This document shows, in pieces, positions 11,011 through 21,819 of a stretch of 64,000 nucleotides of DNA. Source of the stretch: Lunularia cruciata. Taxonomy: Eukaryota; Streptophyta; Marchantiopsida; Lunulariales; Lunulariaceae. The stretch covers positions 13,025,001-13,089,000 of the forward strand of contig OX419756.1 of NCBI GenBank assembly GCA_948567375.1, read 5' to 3'. The notes under the pieces were generated by a model that saw nothing but the letters and a program-made list of their open reading frames with translations, was not told the DNA's origin and searched no databases. Numbering within the stretch: position 1 is the first letter of the stretch; each line of letters opens with the position of its first letter. The translations under genes and the position numbers were made by a program.

Positions 11011-12611
11011 GATATCTATTTTGTGGAACTCATTCATCATCTATAAGTGAATCAAGATGGCCTTTGATGATTGTTCAAGAGGTTTGTTCAAAAATTATTG
11101 TTGCGAATTTTTAGGGTATTATTTGATGGACTTCATGTTCTTTGCAATCCTCTTTGTAGGTTTTTCCATAAGATTAGTAATGATGTTTTGGAATGGAGAG
11201 CTCGTGGTCTTGATAGTAAAGAAATAGAATGTGTTGCATGCTACAAGCTCCCTTTTACTTGCTTGAGGAATAATGGTGTTTTTATGCAAGGTCCTATTGA
11301 GATGGAGACATTCCTTATCTAATTCCTTATCTTGACAATGAATATCATCCTCAATATAGAAACAAGAGGTAGTTGAGGCTACACATGTATGCTTTGGTGT
11401 ACAATAGTGGGAAAATTGTGGCAAAAGGCTCTAGTGCTAGAGCTAAGGGTGTTGTCCATTACTTGTAGGGGACAACTTCCCATTTCTTCCTTCATTATCA
11501 AAAGACAATGGTGTCCACATGTTCTTTGTCGGTGTTAATATGTGTAGGGCTCCATATATCAATGTTGAAAATGAGTTTTCTTTCTTAATATGAGCTGGGT
11601 AAATGTTCAATTGGATACATAGGGAGTACAACAAGTTTTTAATTTTTCCCAAAGGCTAACTTGCCAGATGGCAATGGTGTCCATAGGTTCTTTGTTGGTG
11701 TCAATATGTGTAGGGCTCCATGTATTAAGGTTGAAAATGGGTTTTCCTTCTTGATATGAGGTGGATGAATGTTCAGTTGGATACATAGGGAGTATAAAAA
11801 ATTTTGAATTTTTCCCAAAGGCTAACTTGCTTGTTTTCCAAGAAGTGACAACATTTGCATCTACCAACCAATGGACTTTTAGTAAGAATGGAAATTGTGC
11901 AAAGCAAGCATATCCATGATTAAGTAATCAATCAAGAAGCTTTGTTCTCCAACTAGGGTGGGCACCTTTGACAAAAAGCCTAAAAGGCTATGTCATCTTC
12001 CATCAGCCATGCAAAGGAGGGTACAAGTTTTGATAATCCCTTTTAGACCAAGGGTTTCTATTACACTATTGTCATAATGTTTACAAAAGACCTTGAGTCA
12101 ATGTGGCAATTTCAAATAATGCTCTATTAGATGGTTATAAGGATATTCAGATCATGGAACTTTGTGTATAACATGAGGTGGTCCATTGGAATTTCCTCAA
12201 CCACTATGGAGTGCAATATGCTCATATGTGGAGTAGGTTGACTCTTTATGGAACAATGTGTTGTAAGATAGAGTCTCTTGTAAGAGGATCCTTGAAGAAA
12301 ATTGTAGGTTGCAGCTTTGTGAGGAAATTTTATTGTTTCTTTTGCTCCATAGGTACTACTTTACATAACTACTTCATATTGATATTGGCCAGATTGCCAT
12401 TGATGTCATAATTGTGTATGACAAAAGTTTTTGGTTTTATTGCCAATGCATCAAACATAAGAACTACAGTCTTGTATATTTCTAGATTGGGCTATGAGAC
12501 ATCATTGCATACAACATCTTCATATGAGCTCCTAGAGGAATAGCTTTCAGAATTAGAATTGCAGCCCAGGGTAGGTGCTTCATATTTGTGGGATCTTGTT
12601 GTGAGGAACAC
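11011..12611 (-). other. Element F spacer between gag and RT
   Basis: Sequence between F gag and F RT, where a protease would be expected. No protease motif could be supported. Only fragmentary open frames remain on the minus strand. It includes a tandem duplication at 11,500-11,830. Confidence 0.4.
11500..11830. repeat. Tandem duplication, about 166-bp period
   Basis: Two adjacent copies share CAATGGTGTCCA, TGTGTAGGGCTCCAT and TTTTTCCCAAAGGCTAACTT at a spacing of about 166 bp. They differ at many positions, so the duplication is old. It lies in the F spacer. Confidence 0.7.
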
Positions 12612-13397
12612 TTACACCTCTATTATAGCACTGTTGTTAGTCAGAACTACCTCCTCCCTAATAAAAGTTTCTTGATGGTAATAAAGTGGATGTTCCTTAG
12701 GACCAATGTGATTTGATGGTTCATTTTCCATGGGTGCTGCTTGTGCTTGACTGATGAAGGTCCTGAAATCTGCATATTGTGCCATAGTATGTGCTATGGA
12801 ACAGAATGTGCAATAAACATGCTTATTGGGGCACTTGTTGGTGTAGTGATTCTTGCTACAAATATAACAACATATATCAGGTCCAAAGAAGGCCTCTACC
12901 TTGTCCATTACATTGCCCTCCATAGATGGGTGGATCCTATAGATGCTAGTTGAAATTATTATTCTCCATGATAATAGCAACAACATGTGCTCTTTCTTCT
13001 CTAGGCTTGTTGTGTCTTTGTGGCATTTCTACAGCTTTCCATGACATGTCCATACCTTCTACAATGGAAAAAAAAGTCAAAATATCAAGGATGGCACACT
13101 AAGTATTGGTGTGCCCTTGCTTCATGCAATGTGTACAAGATATTTGTCCTCTTGCAATAATTTTTATTGGATTTCTCTCTTGAGGTTTTTGTGCTAGGTG
13201 AAGGTTCTCTAGTTGTTCCTACTTTACTAGAATATCTTCCATCTTGGTGTTAGGAGCATGAATATTGGTTAATTCAAGAATGGCCACTTCTAATGGAGCT
13301 ATGGGATGAACTACAAGAGTTATTGTGGGCATATGATCATATACAAGGACCAATTGCAATACCATATACATGGCCGGTGAAATTGTGAGAGCTCCTT
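12612..13397 (-). pseudogene. Element F gag C-terminal part with zinc knuckles
   Basis: The minus strand encodes CYICSKNHYTNKC (about 12,833-12,871), a CCHC knuckle, followed by CTFCSIAHTMAQY, a half-lost knuckle. A further degenerate knuckle-like block lies upstream near 13,040-13,150. The open stretch at 12,612-12,986 is 124 codons. The capsid half of this gag is displaced to 39,843-41,112 by insertions E and D. Confidence 0.6.
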
Positions 13398-13873
13398 TGT
13401 AAAAGACTGAGGAGAGAAATAAGGGAATGGAAGATCACATTAGGACTTTTGAATGAGGGAAACTCCAAATGCTAGGATGAGCTTGGACTTTGATATTTGT
13501 AGGGAACATTCAAGCCATTGAGAAGCTTCTCAAGAGGCTTCCTAAGAGCTGCCTTCTTAGAGTGCAAGCTAAACTAACCAAAAGGCTTCTTGAAGCTGCC
13601 TACTTGACATACAAGCTAAGCTAGTTTGGAACCATCCCAAGAAGCTTCCTTCTAGAAGCCACTCACCTACTTAGCATGCAAGCTAAGCTAGCCGGAAAGC
13701 TTCCCAAAAATCTTCCTCTTGGAGGTCACCACTTACACATTACCCAATACTTGGAAGGTACTAAGTAGCTTTCTAGATGCTTCTAGAATATTCTATAATT
13801 CTTGACTATAATTTGGCCGATTTGCTTCTTCATTATTCTTGACTAGCTCATATATAATCTCCATATTGTTACA
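13398..13873 (-). repeat. 3' LTR of element E
   Basis: It matches 16,273-16,741 along its length, including the run of AAGCTTC, AAGCTAAGCTAG and TTCTAGATGCTTCTAGAATA blocks. Plus-strand ends are TGTAAAAGACTG and TTGTTACA. A purine-rich GGTGGAGGAATA on the minus strand at 13,874-13,885 is a plausible polypurine tract. Confidence 0.75.
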
Positions 13874-13918
13874 TATTCCTCCACCGCTAGTTTGTAACAT
13901 CCTTGTCACCATGGAAGA

Positions 13919-14700
13919 TCAAACTCCTAGGTGCCATTTATGTATTGTGGTGATGAGAAAGAAGCTCTCAAGTGACATCATGAAGAAGATACACTTTCCA
14001 AAGGATTTTGTACTCAATATGTTATTGGTGGCCATGTTGAATGTAGCAACGTGCAAGGATACAATCAACTTCATACTTCTCATGATAATTGATAAGGACG
14101 GGACGAGGAGGGGGTTGACACAAGAGGAAAAGGAAGATAGACTAGAAACAAAGTGTTTTAATTTGGAAACATTAAATATAGGGTAGACTTGCATATGACA
14201 AGATAAGGTAGGCCAATAAGCAATGGGAGAAATAATTTGGGTGACATCAAATAGACCTATCAAATTAGGAGCAAGTTTATGAACATGAGTATCAAGTGGG
14301 AAGGGTAGGTTACTAGAATAAAGCATGACCTTATCACCTAGTTGAAAGGTGAGATCATGACAATGTTGGTCTGCATATTGTGTTTGACAATTTTGAGCAA
14401 CAAGGAAATGAGATTTGACTTGTTGTAGGGATTGGATATTGTGATCAAGAGGTTGGAAGTATGAAGGACCTGCGATGGAGAAGGAGCAAGAAAGGAATCA
14501 AGAACAAGTAGATCTTGGCCAAAATTAAGGAAGAAGGGAGAGAATTGCTTGCTTGGAGTTATTGTAAGCAAACTCAACAACTGCAAGACATTCATCTAAG
14601 TTGGTATGGTGAATTTTGATAAAGGCATGAATCATATCCTCCAAGGTGCAATTTGGACGTTCAATTTATCTATCAATTTGAGGAGTATAAAGCAAGCTTA
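13919..14700 (-). pseudogene. Element E integrase C-terminal part
   Basis: The minus strand shows a degraded INRTSKLHLGGY-like block near 14,625-14,660 (usually TER-x-N-x-x-LEDM, containing the catalytic Glu), then QFSPFFLNFGQDLL near 14,515-14,560, then KLAPNLIGLFDV and YPIFNVSKLKHF at 14,160-14,290. These match the end of a gypsy integrase, including its GPY/F-like module. The zinc finger and first two catalytic acids are missing because a deletion joins this part to the protease. Confidence 0.7.
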
Positions 14701-14718
14701 GTGTTGTACTTGAATTTG

Positions 14719-15075
14719 TCATTGGGTCCAATCAAATTGAATCTTATGATGTTCAAGCCAAGGCAATCCTAGAATGAAATCATATTGTAGAGGTTCCACT
14801 AAAAATTTCACACATTCCAAATATTCCCTCTTAATCTTGAATGTGACAAGATGTGAGATATAGAATGCAAAACCCTTTCTACCATCTGCCATCATCAGTC
14901 TACTTTCAATTATTGGCTTGAGAAGAATTCCTAATTCCTTTGTTAATTGCATAAATATACAATTCTCTAAACTTTCAAAATCAACTAAAATCCTACAATT
15001 ATGATCAGATATCATACCTTGCAAGTGAAGCAAACTTACATAGGTTGAGCCTTCAATCTTGTTGGAACTAATCAA
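14719..15075 (-). pseudogene. Element E aspartic protease
   Basis: An open stretch of 118 codons resembles a gypsy protease: RILVDFESLENCIF near 14,959-15,000, where D-S/T-G has become D-F-E, and FILGLPWLEHHKIQFDW near 14,725-14,775, the usual ending of the domain. The altered active site implies loss of function. About 20 bases further on, in the reading direction, the sequence switches to integrase. Confidence 0.65.
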
Positions 15076-16260
15076 GTTCCTAATAGGTGACTTGAATGCT
15101 CCTATTGGGATTCTTTTTTTCCTTGATCATCACACTCCAAAAACTCCATTTGGATGATTCATTGGGTAGTCTATTCTTGAATGGACATTCAACAATGCAT
15201 TGTCCAATTTGGTGACAATAAAAGCAACCACCATTTGTCACAATCTTTCTCTATCTACAATGCCAAGTGGTCTTTATTAGATGGAATCTATCTCCATTAG
15301 TGCCGGCTCCTCCATCCATGTGTAGTGTGTTGGCACGTTCTATGAAGGTCAAGGCCAAGGCTAAGTTGTCATAACCAAGGACTCAAAGTGCTCAACCAAC
15401 TGCATGGCTTCCTCGAAGTGTTTAGGTTCCTACATGGTCACTTCCAATTTGGTGCATGACTTCAAGCCCCTCACAAATTGATCCAAATCTTCACCTTTTA
15501 GTTTATTTATGATTTTCATTATGGTGTTTTGGAATTGAGTGATGTAGCTTCTCATAAAACCAATCTGCTTCAATTTTGCCAATCTATCTTGTGTGGCTTG
15601 CGCAACATTTATAGCTTGGAAACTCTCAATTATTATGCTCTTGAATTCTTCCTATATCAAGATTAGCACAACAAACTACTATTCAGCTTGCTCCACTTGG
15701 AATCACCATCATATTTTTGCCACTCCATCCTCTTGGCTTGAAGCCAAGAGAATCTATCTTCATTCATCTTGAAGATTTGTAGCTTCAAAATAACTTTCAC
15801 AATCAAACATGAAATTCTTCACTTTGTCCAAGATATTCTTGCTTCAAAGACCTTGGGCTTTGAAAATCAGATTCACTCTTCTCCTTCTTGAAATGATGCT
15901 CTCTCTTCATGCTCGTGTTGTTGATGGTCTCTTCTGCCAACAATTGAGTAAGGTGCTTAATTTGTTATTGCATAGCAAAATGATAACTTCAAGTATTGTT
16001 ACCATGGCTACTACTCTATCAAACTATCTACACTTATCTAAGTTAACATGTAGATGAAACACGTCTACCATTCTCCCTAAGTTACAATTAGAAATATCAA
16101 GGGTTCATTGGACAAGGTAATCAAATTTAGAAAATTTTGCCCATAGCGTGCAATGATGAATTGCATGACATGATGCTTGCAAAGTACATGGACATGAATA
16201 TCCTAATGTTTTGGAGCACGTGGATTTGGTGGTCTACAAATTCCATTCATCCCATTCTTA
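15076..16260 (-). pseudogene. Element E gag remains
   Basis: The minus strand encodes CFYCHQIGQCIVECPF near 15,190-15,235, a zinc knuckle whose histidine has been lost. Upstream, near 15,440-15,650, a capsid-like region reads FQAINVAQATQDRLAKLKQI and DLDQFVRGLKSC. Stops and frame changes are frequent. Bases 15,810-16,260 hold only the weak beginning of gag and the leader. Confidence 0.55.
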
Positions 16261-16741
16261 CTTTGGTACCAGTGTAGAAGATTGAGGAGAAAAATAAGAG
16301 TATGGAGATCATATTGGGACTCATGAATGAGAGAAACACCAAATACCTAGCATGAGCTTGGGCTTTGGTATTTATAGAGAATATACAAGGCTCTTAAGAA
16401 GCATCCTAAGAGCCACCTTCTTAAAGTGCAAGCTAAGCCCACAAAAAAACTTCTAAAGAAGCTTCCGTGTAGAAGCTACCTACTTGGCATGCAAGCTAAG
16501 CTAGTTGGGAAGCTTTGTTCTAGAAACCATTTAATTGGCATGCAATCTAAGCTAGCTTGGAAGCTTCCCAAGAAGCTTCCTCCTAGAAATCATCACTTGG
16601 TATATATATTATGCAATAATTGGAGAGTACCAAGTAGCTTTCTAGATGCTTCTAGAATATTCTTATAATTCTTGGCTAATTTGGCCTATTTGCTACTTCA
16701 TTAGTCTTGACTAGCTCATCTGTAAACTCTACATTGTTACA
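16261..16741 (-). repeat. 5' LTR of element E with decayed primer site
   Basis: The LTR (16,273-16,741) begins TGTAGAAGATTGAGG and ends TTGTTACA on the plus strand. Next to it, CTTTGGTACCA at 16,261-16,271 is a decayed copy of the tRNA-iMet complement GCTCTGATACCA seen in C. Confidence 0.65.
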
Positions 16742-16785
16742 TCCTCCATAATAGTAATTTGGCTACAAGAATTCTTGAGTGGCAA
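16742..16785 (-). mobile_element. Element F fragment between E and D
   Basis: This short piece of F gag is left between insertions E and D. Its last five bases, GGCAA (16,781-16,785), pair with AGCAA at 39,843-39,847 as the target duplication of D. Confidence 0.5.
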
Positions 16786-17268
16786 TGTGACAACCCGGCA
16801 AATATCACTTTTGCGGTAATCAGGTAAGTAAAGTTAGTTCCCATAGAGATACAATTCAGAATTGGTCAAATACAAAGCAAAGTAACAATTGCAATTCTTC
16901 TTCATTGCATCTTTAATCTCTTAGGTAGAAACCACACCCAAAAAAGAGTAACAAGCAATGGTTTGTAGTCTTGTCATAAATTCACACTTCTTAATCACAA
17001 TTCCATCAAATCTTTCCAACAAAAACAACAAACAAAATGACTTTGCCTTAGAATTGTGTTCCACCCCTCCACTGAAGGCACAACTTCCTTGATCAAAATC
17101 GCTTCATATCAACTTTGTGCTGCACTCACAAATGAAGAATACTACCAACACTACAATCCCTATCAGATCTATCAAGGCATTGCTTCAATTGCAATTCACT
17201 CAAGATCAAACACACAAAGTAAAGATCAAGGCTACGGAATCCAACATCCAACAAGCACATTGACTTGC
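16786..17268 (-). repeat. Solo LTR D, left part
   Basis: It begins with the B-family terminus TGTGACAACCCGGCAAATAT and follows the non-coding end of the LTR until CTTGC at 17,264-17,268. There element B interrupts it. It resumes at 36,561. Joined, D is about 3.77 kb, the full length of the B-family LTR, with no internal region, so it is a solo LTR. Confidence 0.85.
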
Positions 17269-18060
17269 TGTGACAACCCGGCAAATATCACTTTTGCGGT
17301 AATCGGGTAAGTAAAGTTTGTTCTCGCAGAGATACGAGTCAGAATTGGTCAATTACAAAGCAAAGTAACAATTTAGTTTTTCTTGGTTGCGTCTTTAATC
17401 TCTCAAGTAGAAACCACACCCAGAAGAGAGTAACAAGCACTGGTTTGCAGTCTTGTCACAAATTCACACTCCTTAATCACAATTCCTTCAATTCTTTCCA
17501 AACAATCTTGATTGTGATGATTCAGGCTCTCCCAAAAACGGCATTTCACTGCAAAACGACTTTGCCTCAAAATTGTGGTCCACCCCTCCATTGAAGGCAC
17601 AACTTCCTCGATCAAAATTGCTTCACATCAACTTTGCACTGCACTCACAAATGCAGAATACTACCAACACTACAATTCCTCTTAGATCTGTCAAGGCATT
17701 GCTCCGATTGCACTTCACTTAGGATCAAACACACAAAATGAAGATCAAGGCTGTGGAATCCAACATCCAACAAACACACTGACTTGCACTTTGAATTTCT
17801 CCACACACTCACAAACACAATTGCAAAGTTGATACTCAGAACCAAGCTCAAGCGACGAGCACTGCTTCACAGCACTTTGCTCTATCTATTCTCAGAAATA
17901 ATGAGCACTAAACAACATTTTCCTGCAAATGCCACTCTTAAATAGTGAATCAATCGACAGTTCTAACAACTATACCGTTCTACAACAACTCTTTTAACCT
18001 GCAGATCCGAAATGACAATGCACCTCTTCATATCTGCCTTTTCAAATCTCAAATCAGTTT

Positions 18061-20636
18061 CTACTCCGATCCGATGTCTACTTCGTCTTTGGCTTTCAAA
18101 CCCGAACCCGAAGTAATCTTTCTTCCTATCACTTTTTCCTCGGGTTTCAAATCTCCTACTTCATCTACCAATTCCAGCAATTCTCTTTCCTAATCTAAAA
18201 TTCCACTAGTGGGTAATCTATCTAACTCCTTATCTCCCAACCCACTATTCTCTAATGTCTCCATTGGTAACTCCGAAGACATTTGCACTCCTATGTTATC
18301 TACTTCAGGTTTTGCTTCAACATCTTTCCGAAGCTTTTCTATCTCTATTTTCACTAAGTCTAGTCTAATCGCAATATTATCTTCTACCTCTAATATCTTC
18401 CTATCTACACAAGTTCTTAATTTAATCAACAAGGCGTTCATCTCGGTGTCTTTTGCCTGTCTTTGCCTCGTCTCTTGCACCAACAATTTCAACTTGTGCA
18501 GTCTCGTCTCTTCAATTCAAACGTTGGCCTCTATACTCATTATTGCATTCATCTAGAGGACAATCTCCTTTATCGGCTTCAATCTTGTCTTCCTTTCTTG
18601 TTCTCGATCTGCAAGCCAGTCCTCTCTGTACATTGCCAACTCCTCCTCAAATTCAGCTTTCACCGTCTCCTTCTCCTTCTCCTTCTATACTACCTTCTCC
18701 TCCTAATTACAAAGTAATTCTTGTAATCGGTCTTCTTCTCTGTATTGCGCCACCAACTCTTGTTGCCAGAGTTGTTTCTTCTCTTCCATACTCTCCATCA
18801 CTCTATTGAGCTCTTGATCCTTTGCTGCGACTCTCGCCATAGCATGGATAACTTCTACTCTTGAATCAACAAATTGCTGCTTCAAGATCTCGTATTCAGC
18901 TACTTGTCTCTCCCTTGGTATGTCACTCTTCTTCACAAGCTCCTCTTGATAGCTCACTTCTCTCTTCAGGTCTTCAATTACCTGAATTCTCTCTACTGCC
19001 TCCGCTCACAATACTTCCCTTTCCTCCTCACCTCGGGTTACACTCTTCTTCAACTCCGAGTTCTCTTCGTCTAGTTGCGTAGCACCTGCAACACAGTCTT
19101 CACCTTTGGACATGTCAATTGCATCTCCCTCTTCTTGTGCTCCAACTTCACCAACAATGGACACACAATTTCCTACAGGTACTCCACTCCAATTCTTGCA
19201 ACTACTTCTTCCTGCATAGAAATCTCCTTCCTTACCTCTTCTTCACCCGATACTCGCCTTCTCCTTTGCAGTCCTCGTATCGGAATTGACGCCTCACTGC
19301 CCAAGCTTTCTACGACCTCTTCCTTCACTTTACTTGGCCTTGCTTCACACTTTGCCTTACGTCTTGAGCGAACTCTTTGCTGTACTGCAATCTTCCTTTC
19401 CTTAGGCACAATTACTTTGTCCTCCAATTGTGTGTTGTCTTTGGCCTCCATCTCAGCGTGCACTTCTTCTTCCTCGTATTCATCAACTGCTGGCGCCGAT
19501 GTCATCTCTCCCACTTCATCACTATTGCTGCTCGTATTTCCACTCTGCAACGTTAGCTCAGGCTCCTCTTCATGTTCCGAGTCTTTCGTTTTGAGCTCGG
19601 CATCTCCTTTTGAGTCCTCATCCTCCGACTCAATCACCATCATACTTTGCCTCGGGTTACTTCTATGCATCTTCCAAGGTTTCTTGCTATCTTTGGCTTC
19701 TCCGTGCCAACTCCTCTTCTTTGTCGGGTACTCATTGCAACCTCCACGTTCTTCCCTATCTTTGCGTAGTAGTCATCGGTGCTCCTGATTTTCAAGATGT
19801 ATTGCTGTTCCTTGATATTGACCTCCTTTTGCACATCTGGATGGAAGTGCGACACCATCCTAGTCCGCTCCGCCAAATTCAGCAAGTTGAGCCCGAGGTA
19901 GAAGTGTGCTGCAAACGGCATGATGTAGTGTGGAGGCGACTTATCCCACAAATTCCACACCATCTTCCTCGTTCTCCCGTGAAAACACCTTGCCCAATTG
20001 ATTGGTTCTCCTGCAAACAACTTATGGAAGAACACTGCTTGGTGTTTCATCACATAAGTGGTTCTCTCTGGCTTCAGGATAGCCATTAGAGCACTCACAA
20101 TCCCTCTCTTCACAGGGTCTTTGTAGCTCTCAACCTTGTACCCATTCTTCGTCCGTTTTGACGAGAAGGCATCTCTCACCTCCTGAGTTTTGTGGGCTAT
20201 CTCTCCCTTCCCCAAGAACGTGGCTCCCTGCTCCAAGCTTGCTTCCTTCCCAAGTACAAGTCTCCAATCCGACTCTGTCCAACGAGCCGGATTTCTTCTC
20301 TTCCCCTCTTCCTCGGGTCCATCGAGACACTTACTCTCAATGATTTCTGTCATGAGTCGTAGAAAACTGATGTTCCAATTCCATGCCAGAAAGGTGATCC
20401 AAAGTCGGCTCAAGACTTCGATCCTCGCTATCACATCTAACCTCCGAATCGCATGATTTCTCACTGCAAATTCGGAGTTCTTCTTCCCTCCTCCCATCTC
20501 TTCTACTTTCTCACTTTCTCTTGATTTCACTCTCGCAACTTTGCCCTTGCGCACTAACACAATCCCAACTCTATTTCCCTTTCCCTGATCACCTACAAGA
20601 TGACTTCTCAACGACAAAGGGAAAATTACTCAACAT
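18061..20636 (-). pseudogene. LTR-ORF in the 3' LTR of B
   Basis: This is a large protein encoded inside the LTR, of about 850 codons if frameshifts are ignored. The N-terminal domain (about 19,750-20,560) contains FLAWNWNISF, NPARWTESDWRLVLGKEA, TTYVMKHQAVFFHKLF, INWARCFHGR and PFAAHFYLGLNLL. An acidic Ser/Glu-rich segment with a basic patch follows (19,173-19,670), then a long Glu/Lys/Arg-rich coiled coil (18,190-18,960), then a tail ending GSGLKAKDEVDIGSE with stop at 18,061. The ATG at 20,636 is shifted out of frame by one extra C next to it, compared with 36,145. The coiled-coil part has several TAG and TGA stops. I do not recognise the domain. Its layout recalls the extra ORFs of Athila/Tat elements, but position inside the LTR is different. 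Copies recur in D, G, H, I, J and M. Confidence 0.75.
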
Positions 20637-20651
20637 TTTGTCGTTATAGTT

Positions 20652-20664
20652 TTGATTTTTATAG
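20652..20664 (-). promoter_or_regulatory. TATA-like box before the LTR-ORF
   Basis: The minus strand reads CTATAAAAATC about 20-25 bases before the LTR-ORF ATG at 20,636. The same box lies at about 36,163-36,175 in the other LTR. It could be the element promoter; then transcription would start at or slightly after this ATG, so the translation start needs care. Confidence 0.5.
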
Positions 20665-21049
20665 AGTTGCGCTTCTTTGTCTTTTGTCACTTCGAGTTTC
20701 TACCGAGAAATCATACCTCCGGCATGCACCTGTCAATGTCAATAAACCTTCGCGCATATGGGCCGCCAGTTTTTAAACGGCTCCTTCTTGAATTTCTTGC
20801 CCCGACAAAAGGTTGTTAGACTATCTTCACCTCGGGTTGAGCTCCCCCCGATCCAAAGACAATTTACTTTGGGTTGTATGCTGACAGGGCATTTCTGAGT
20901 ACTTTGCCTTATGACCCAAAGTCACTTTACTTTGGGTTTCATCCCGAAGACTCTTTCCTTCGCGTTCTTTGGCCATACATGCGCAATTCAACTTCTTTGT
21001 ACACTTCTTCTCCTTTATTTTAAGAAAAATAAAAAATGTGGGCACCACA

Positions 21050-21066
21050 TACCCCCTCCCTCAAAT
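21050..21066 (-). promoter_or_regulatory. Polypurine tract of element B
   Basis: The minus strand reads TTTGAGGGAGGGGGTA directly before the LTR start TGTGGTGCC. This is the expected plus-strand primer for reverse transcription. Confidence 0.85.
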
Positions 21067-21819
21067 GTGAGTGTCCCTGCAAACATAGACCTCGGGTGTT
21101 TTAGAAACTTCCGAGTCTATGGTCCAATATCTATGAACTCTCCACCCGTTTACTTGAGTGGCAAAAGGATTACCTTCCAAGTCTACAAGCTGCATGGACC
21201 CATTTTCGTAAAGATGAAGAACTTGATAGGGACCCATCCATCTCAAATGCAACTTGCCTGGAAAAAATATTCAGCGATTGTCATATAACAAAACCAAATC
21301 CCCTTCTTGTATAGTCACAGGCTTGATTCTCTTATTGTGCATGACTTTCCTCTGTGCTTGTACTTCTTTTGTGGTTTGCATTGCATCGTCTCTTTTCTCT
21401 TCTAACCACATCAATTGATGAATCCGAAGATCCTGACTTTCTCCTTCTGACATTCATTCTTCGCAAAGAACCCGATATGTCGGAACTTCAAATTCAACTG
21501 GCAGTATGAGATGCAAGCCATATGTCAAGAAGTACGGATTTTATTTGGTTGTAATCTTTTCTGTCGTTTGATATGCCCACAACGTGGCTAATAATTTTGT
21601 ATCCCAATCATAGGCATAACTGACAGTCACTTTATTCAAAATTTTACAAAGTAATCCATTTGCTTTTTCCGTTAAGCCATTTGCTTTTGGGTTGTAAGGA
21701 GTCGTCTTCCGATGTTTAATCTGAAAGTACTTGGTTAATGCCTCCATTACAGAGTTCAAAAAATGTGTTCCTTGGTCACTAACCAATTCCAAAGGACACC
21801 CATATTGGGAGATGATATT
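21067..21819 (-). pseudogene. Element B integrase, core end and C-terminus
   Basis: This continues the integrase from 21,820 in the same frame class after stops. It shows ELVSDQGTHFLNSVM near 21,745-21,790 with the second catalytic Asp, and NPKANGLTEKANGLL near 21,645-21,690 with the catalytic Glu region. Then come LLATLWAYQTT, an EGDLVLLYDNR block near 21,271-21,305, and HLRWMGPYQVLHLYENGSMQL at 21,175-21,250 (GPY/F-like). Three or four stops divide it (near 21,818, 21,539, 21,455 and 21,269). No chromodomain follows, as expected for Athila/Tat elements. Confidence 0.8.

Larger units (their letters stand above)
8013..13397 (-). mobile_element. Element F: old gypsy element, left part
   Basis: Minus-strand remains of an Athila/Tat-like gypsy element, read from high to low coordinates as gag knuckles (12.6-13.4 kb), a poorly conserved spacer, RT, RNase H and integrase down to about 8.05 kb. 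More of its gag lies at 16,742-16,785 and 39,843-41,112, separated by later insertions E and D. It has many stops and frameshifts and is clearly dead. A solo C-family LTR sits inside its RT. No LTR of its own could be placed. Confidence 0.7.
13398..16741 (-). mobile_element. Element E: internally deleted gypsy element
   Basis: Two LTRs of about 470 bp (13,398-13,873 and 16,273-16,741) enclose a 2.4-kb interior on the minus strand. It carries gag, protease and the C-terminal part of integrase, but no RT, RNase H or integrase N-terminus. Flanks are TCCTT (13,393-13,397) and TCCTC (16,742-16,746), a target duplication with one change. The decayed tRNA-iMet-like primer site and integrase tail suggest a chromovirus-type relative of C, which is inference. 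It inserted into the gag of F. Confidence 0.8.
17269..21049 (-). repeat. 3' LTR of element B (3.78 kb)
   Basis: Plus-strand ends are TGTGACAACCCGG at 17,269 and GGCACCACA at 21,049. It is full length and contains the LTR-ORF (18,061-20,636). Bases 17,269-18,060 are the non-coding end, and 20,637-21,049 the non-coding start with a TATA-like CTATAAAAATC at about 20,652-20,664 on the minus strand. Confidence 0.88.

Noticed and set aside
13839-14186. Plus-strand open frame of 115 codons
   Set aside because: It is antisense to the integrase of element E and overlaps its 3' LTR; it shows no family resemblance.
19075-19788. Plus-strand 237-codon open frame, Ser/Leu-rich
   Set aside because: It is the complement of the Glu/Lys-rich part of the LTR-ORF; Ser/Leu-rich antisense frames are expected there.
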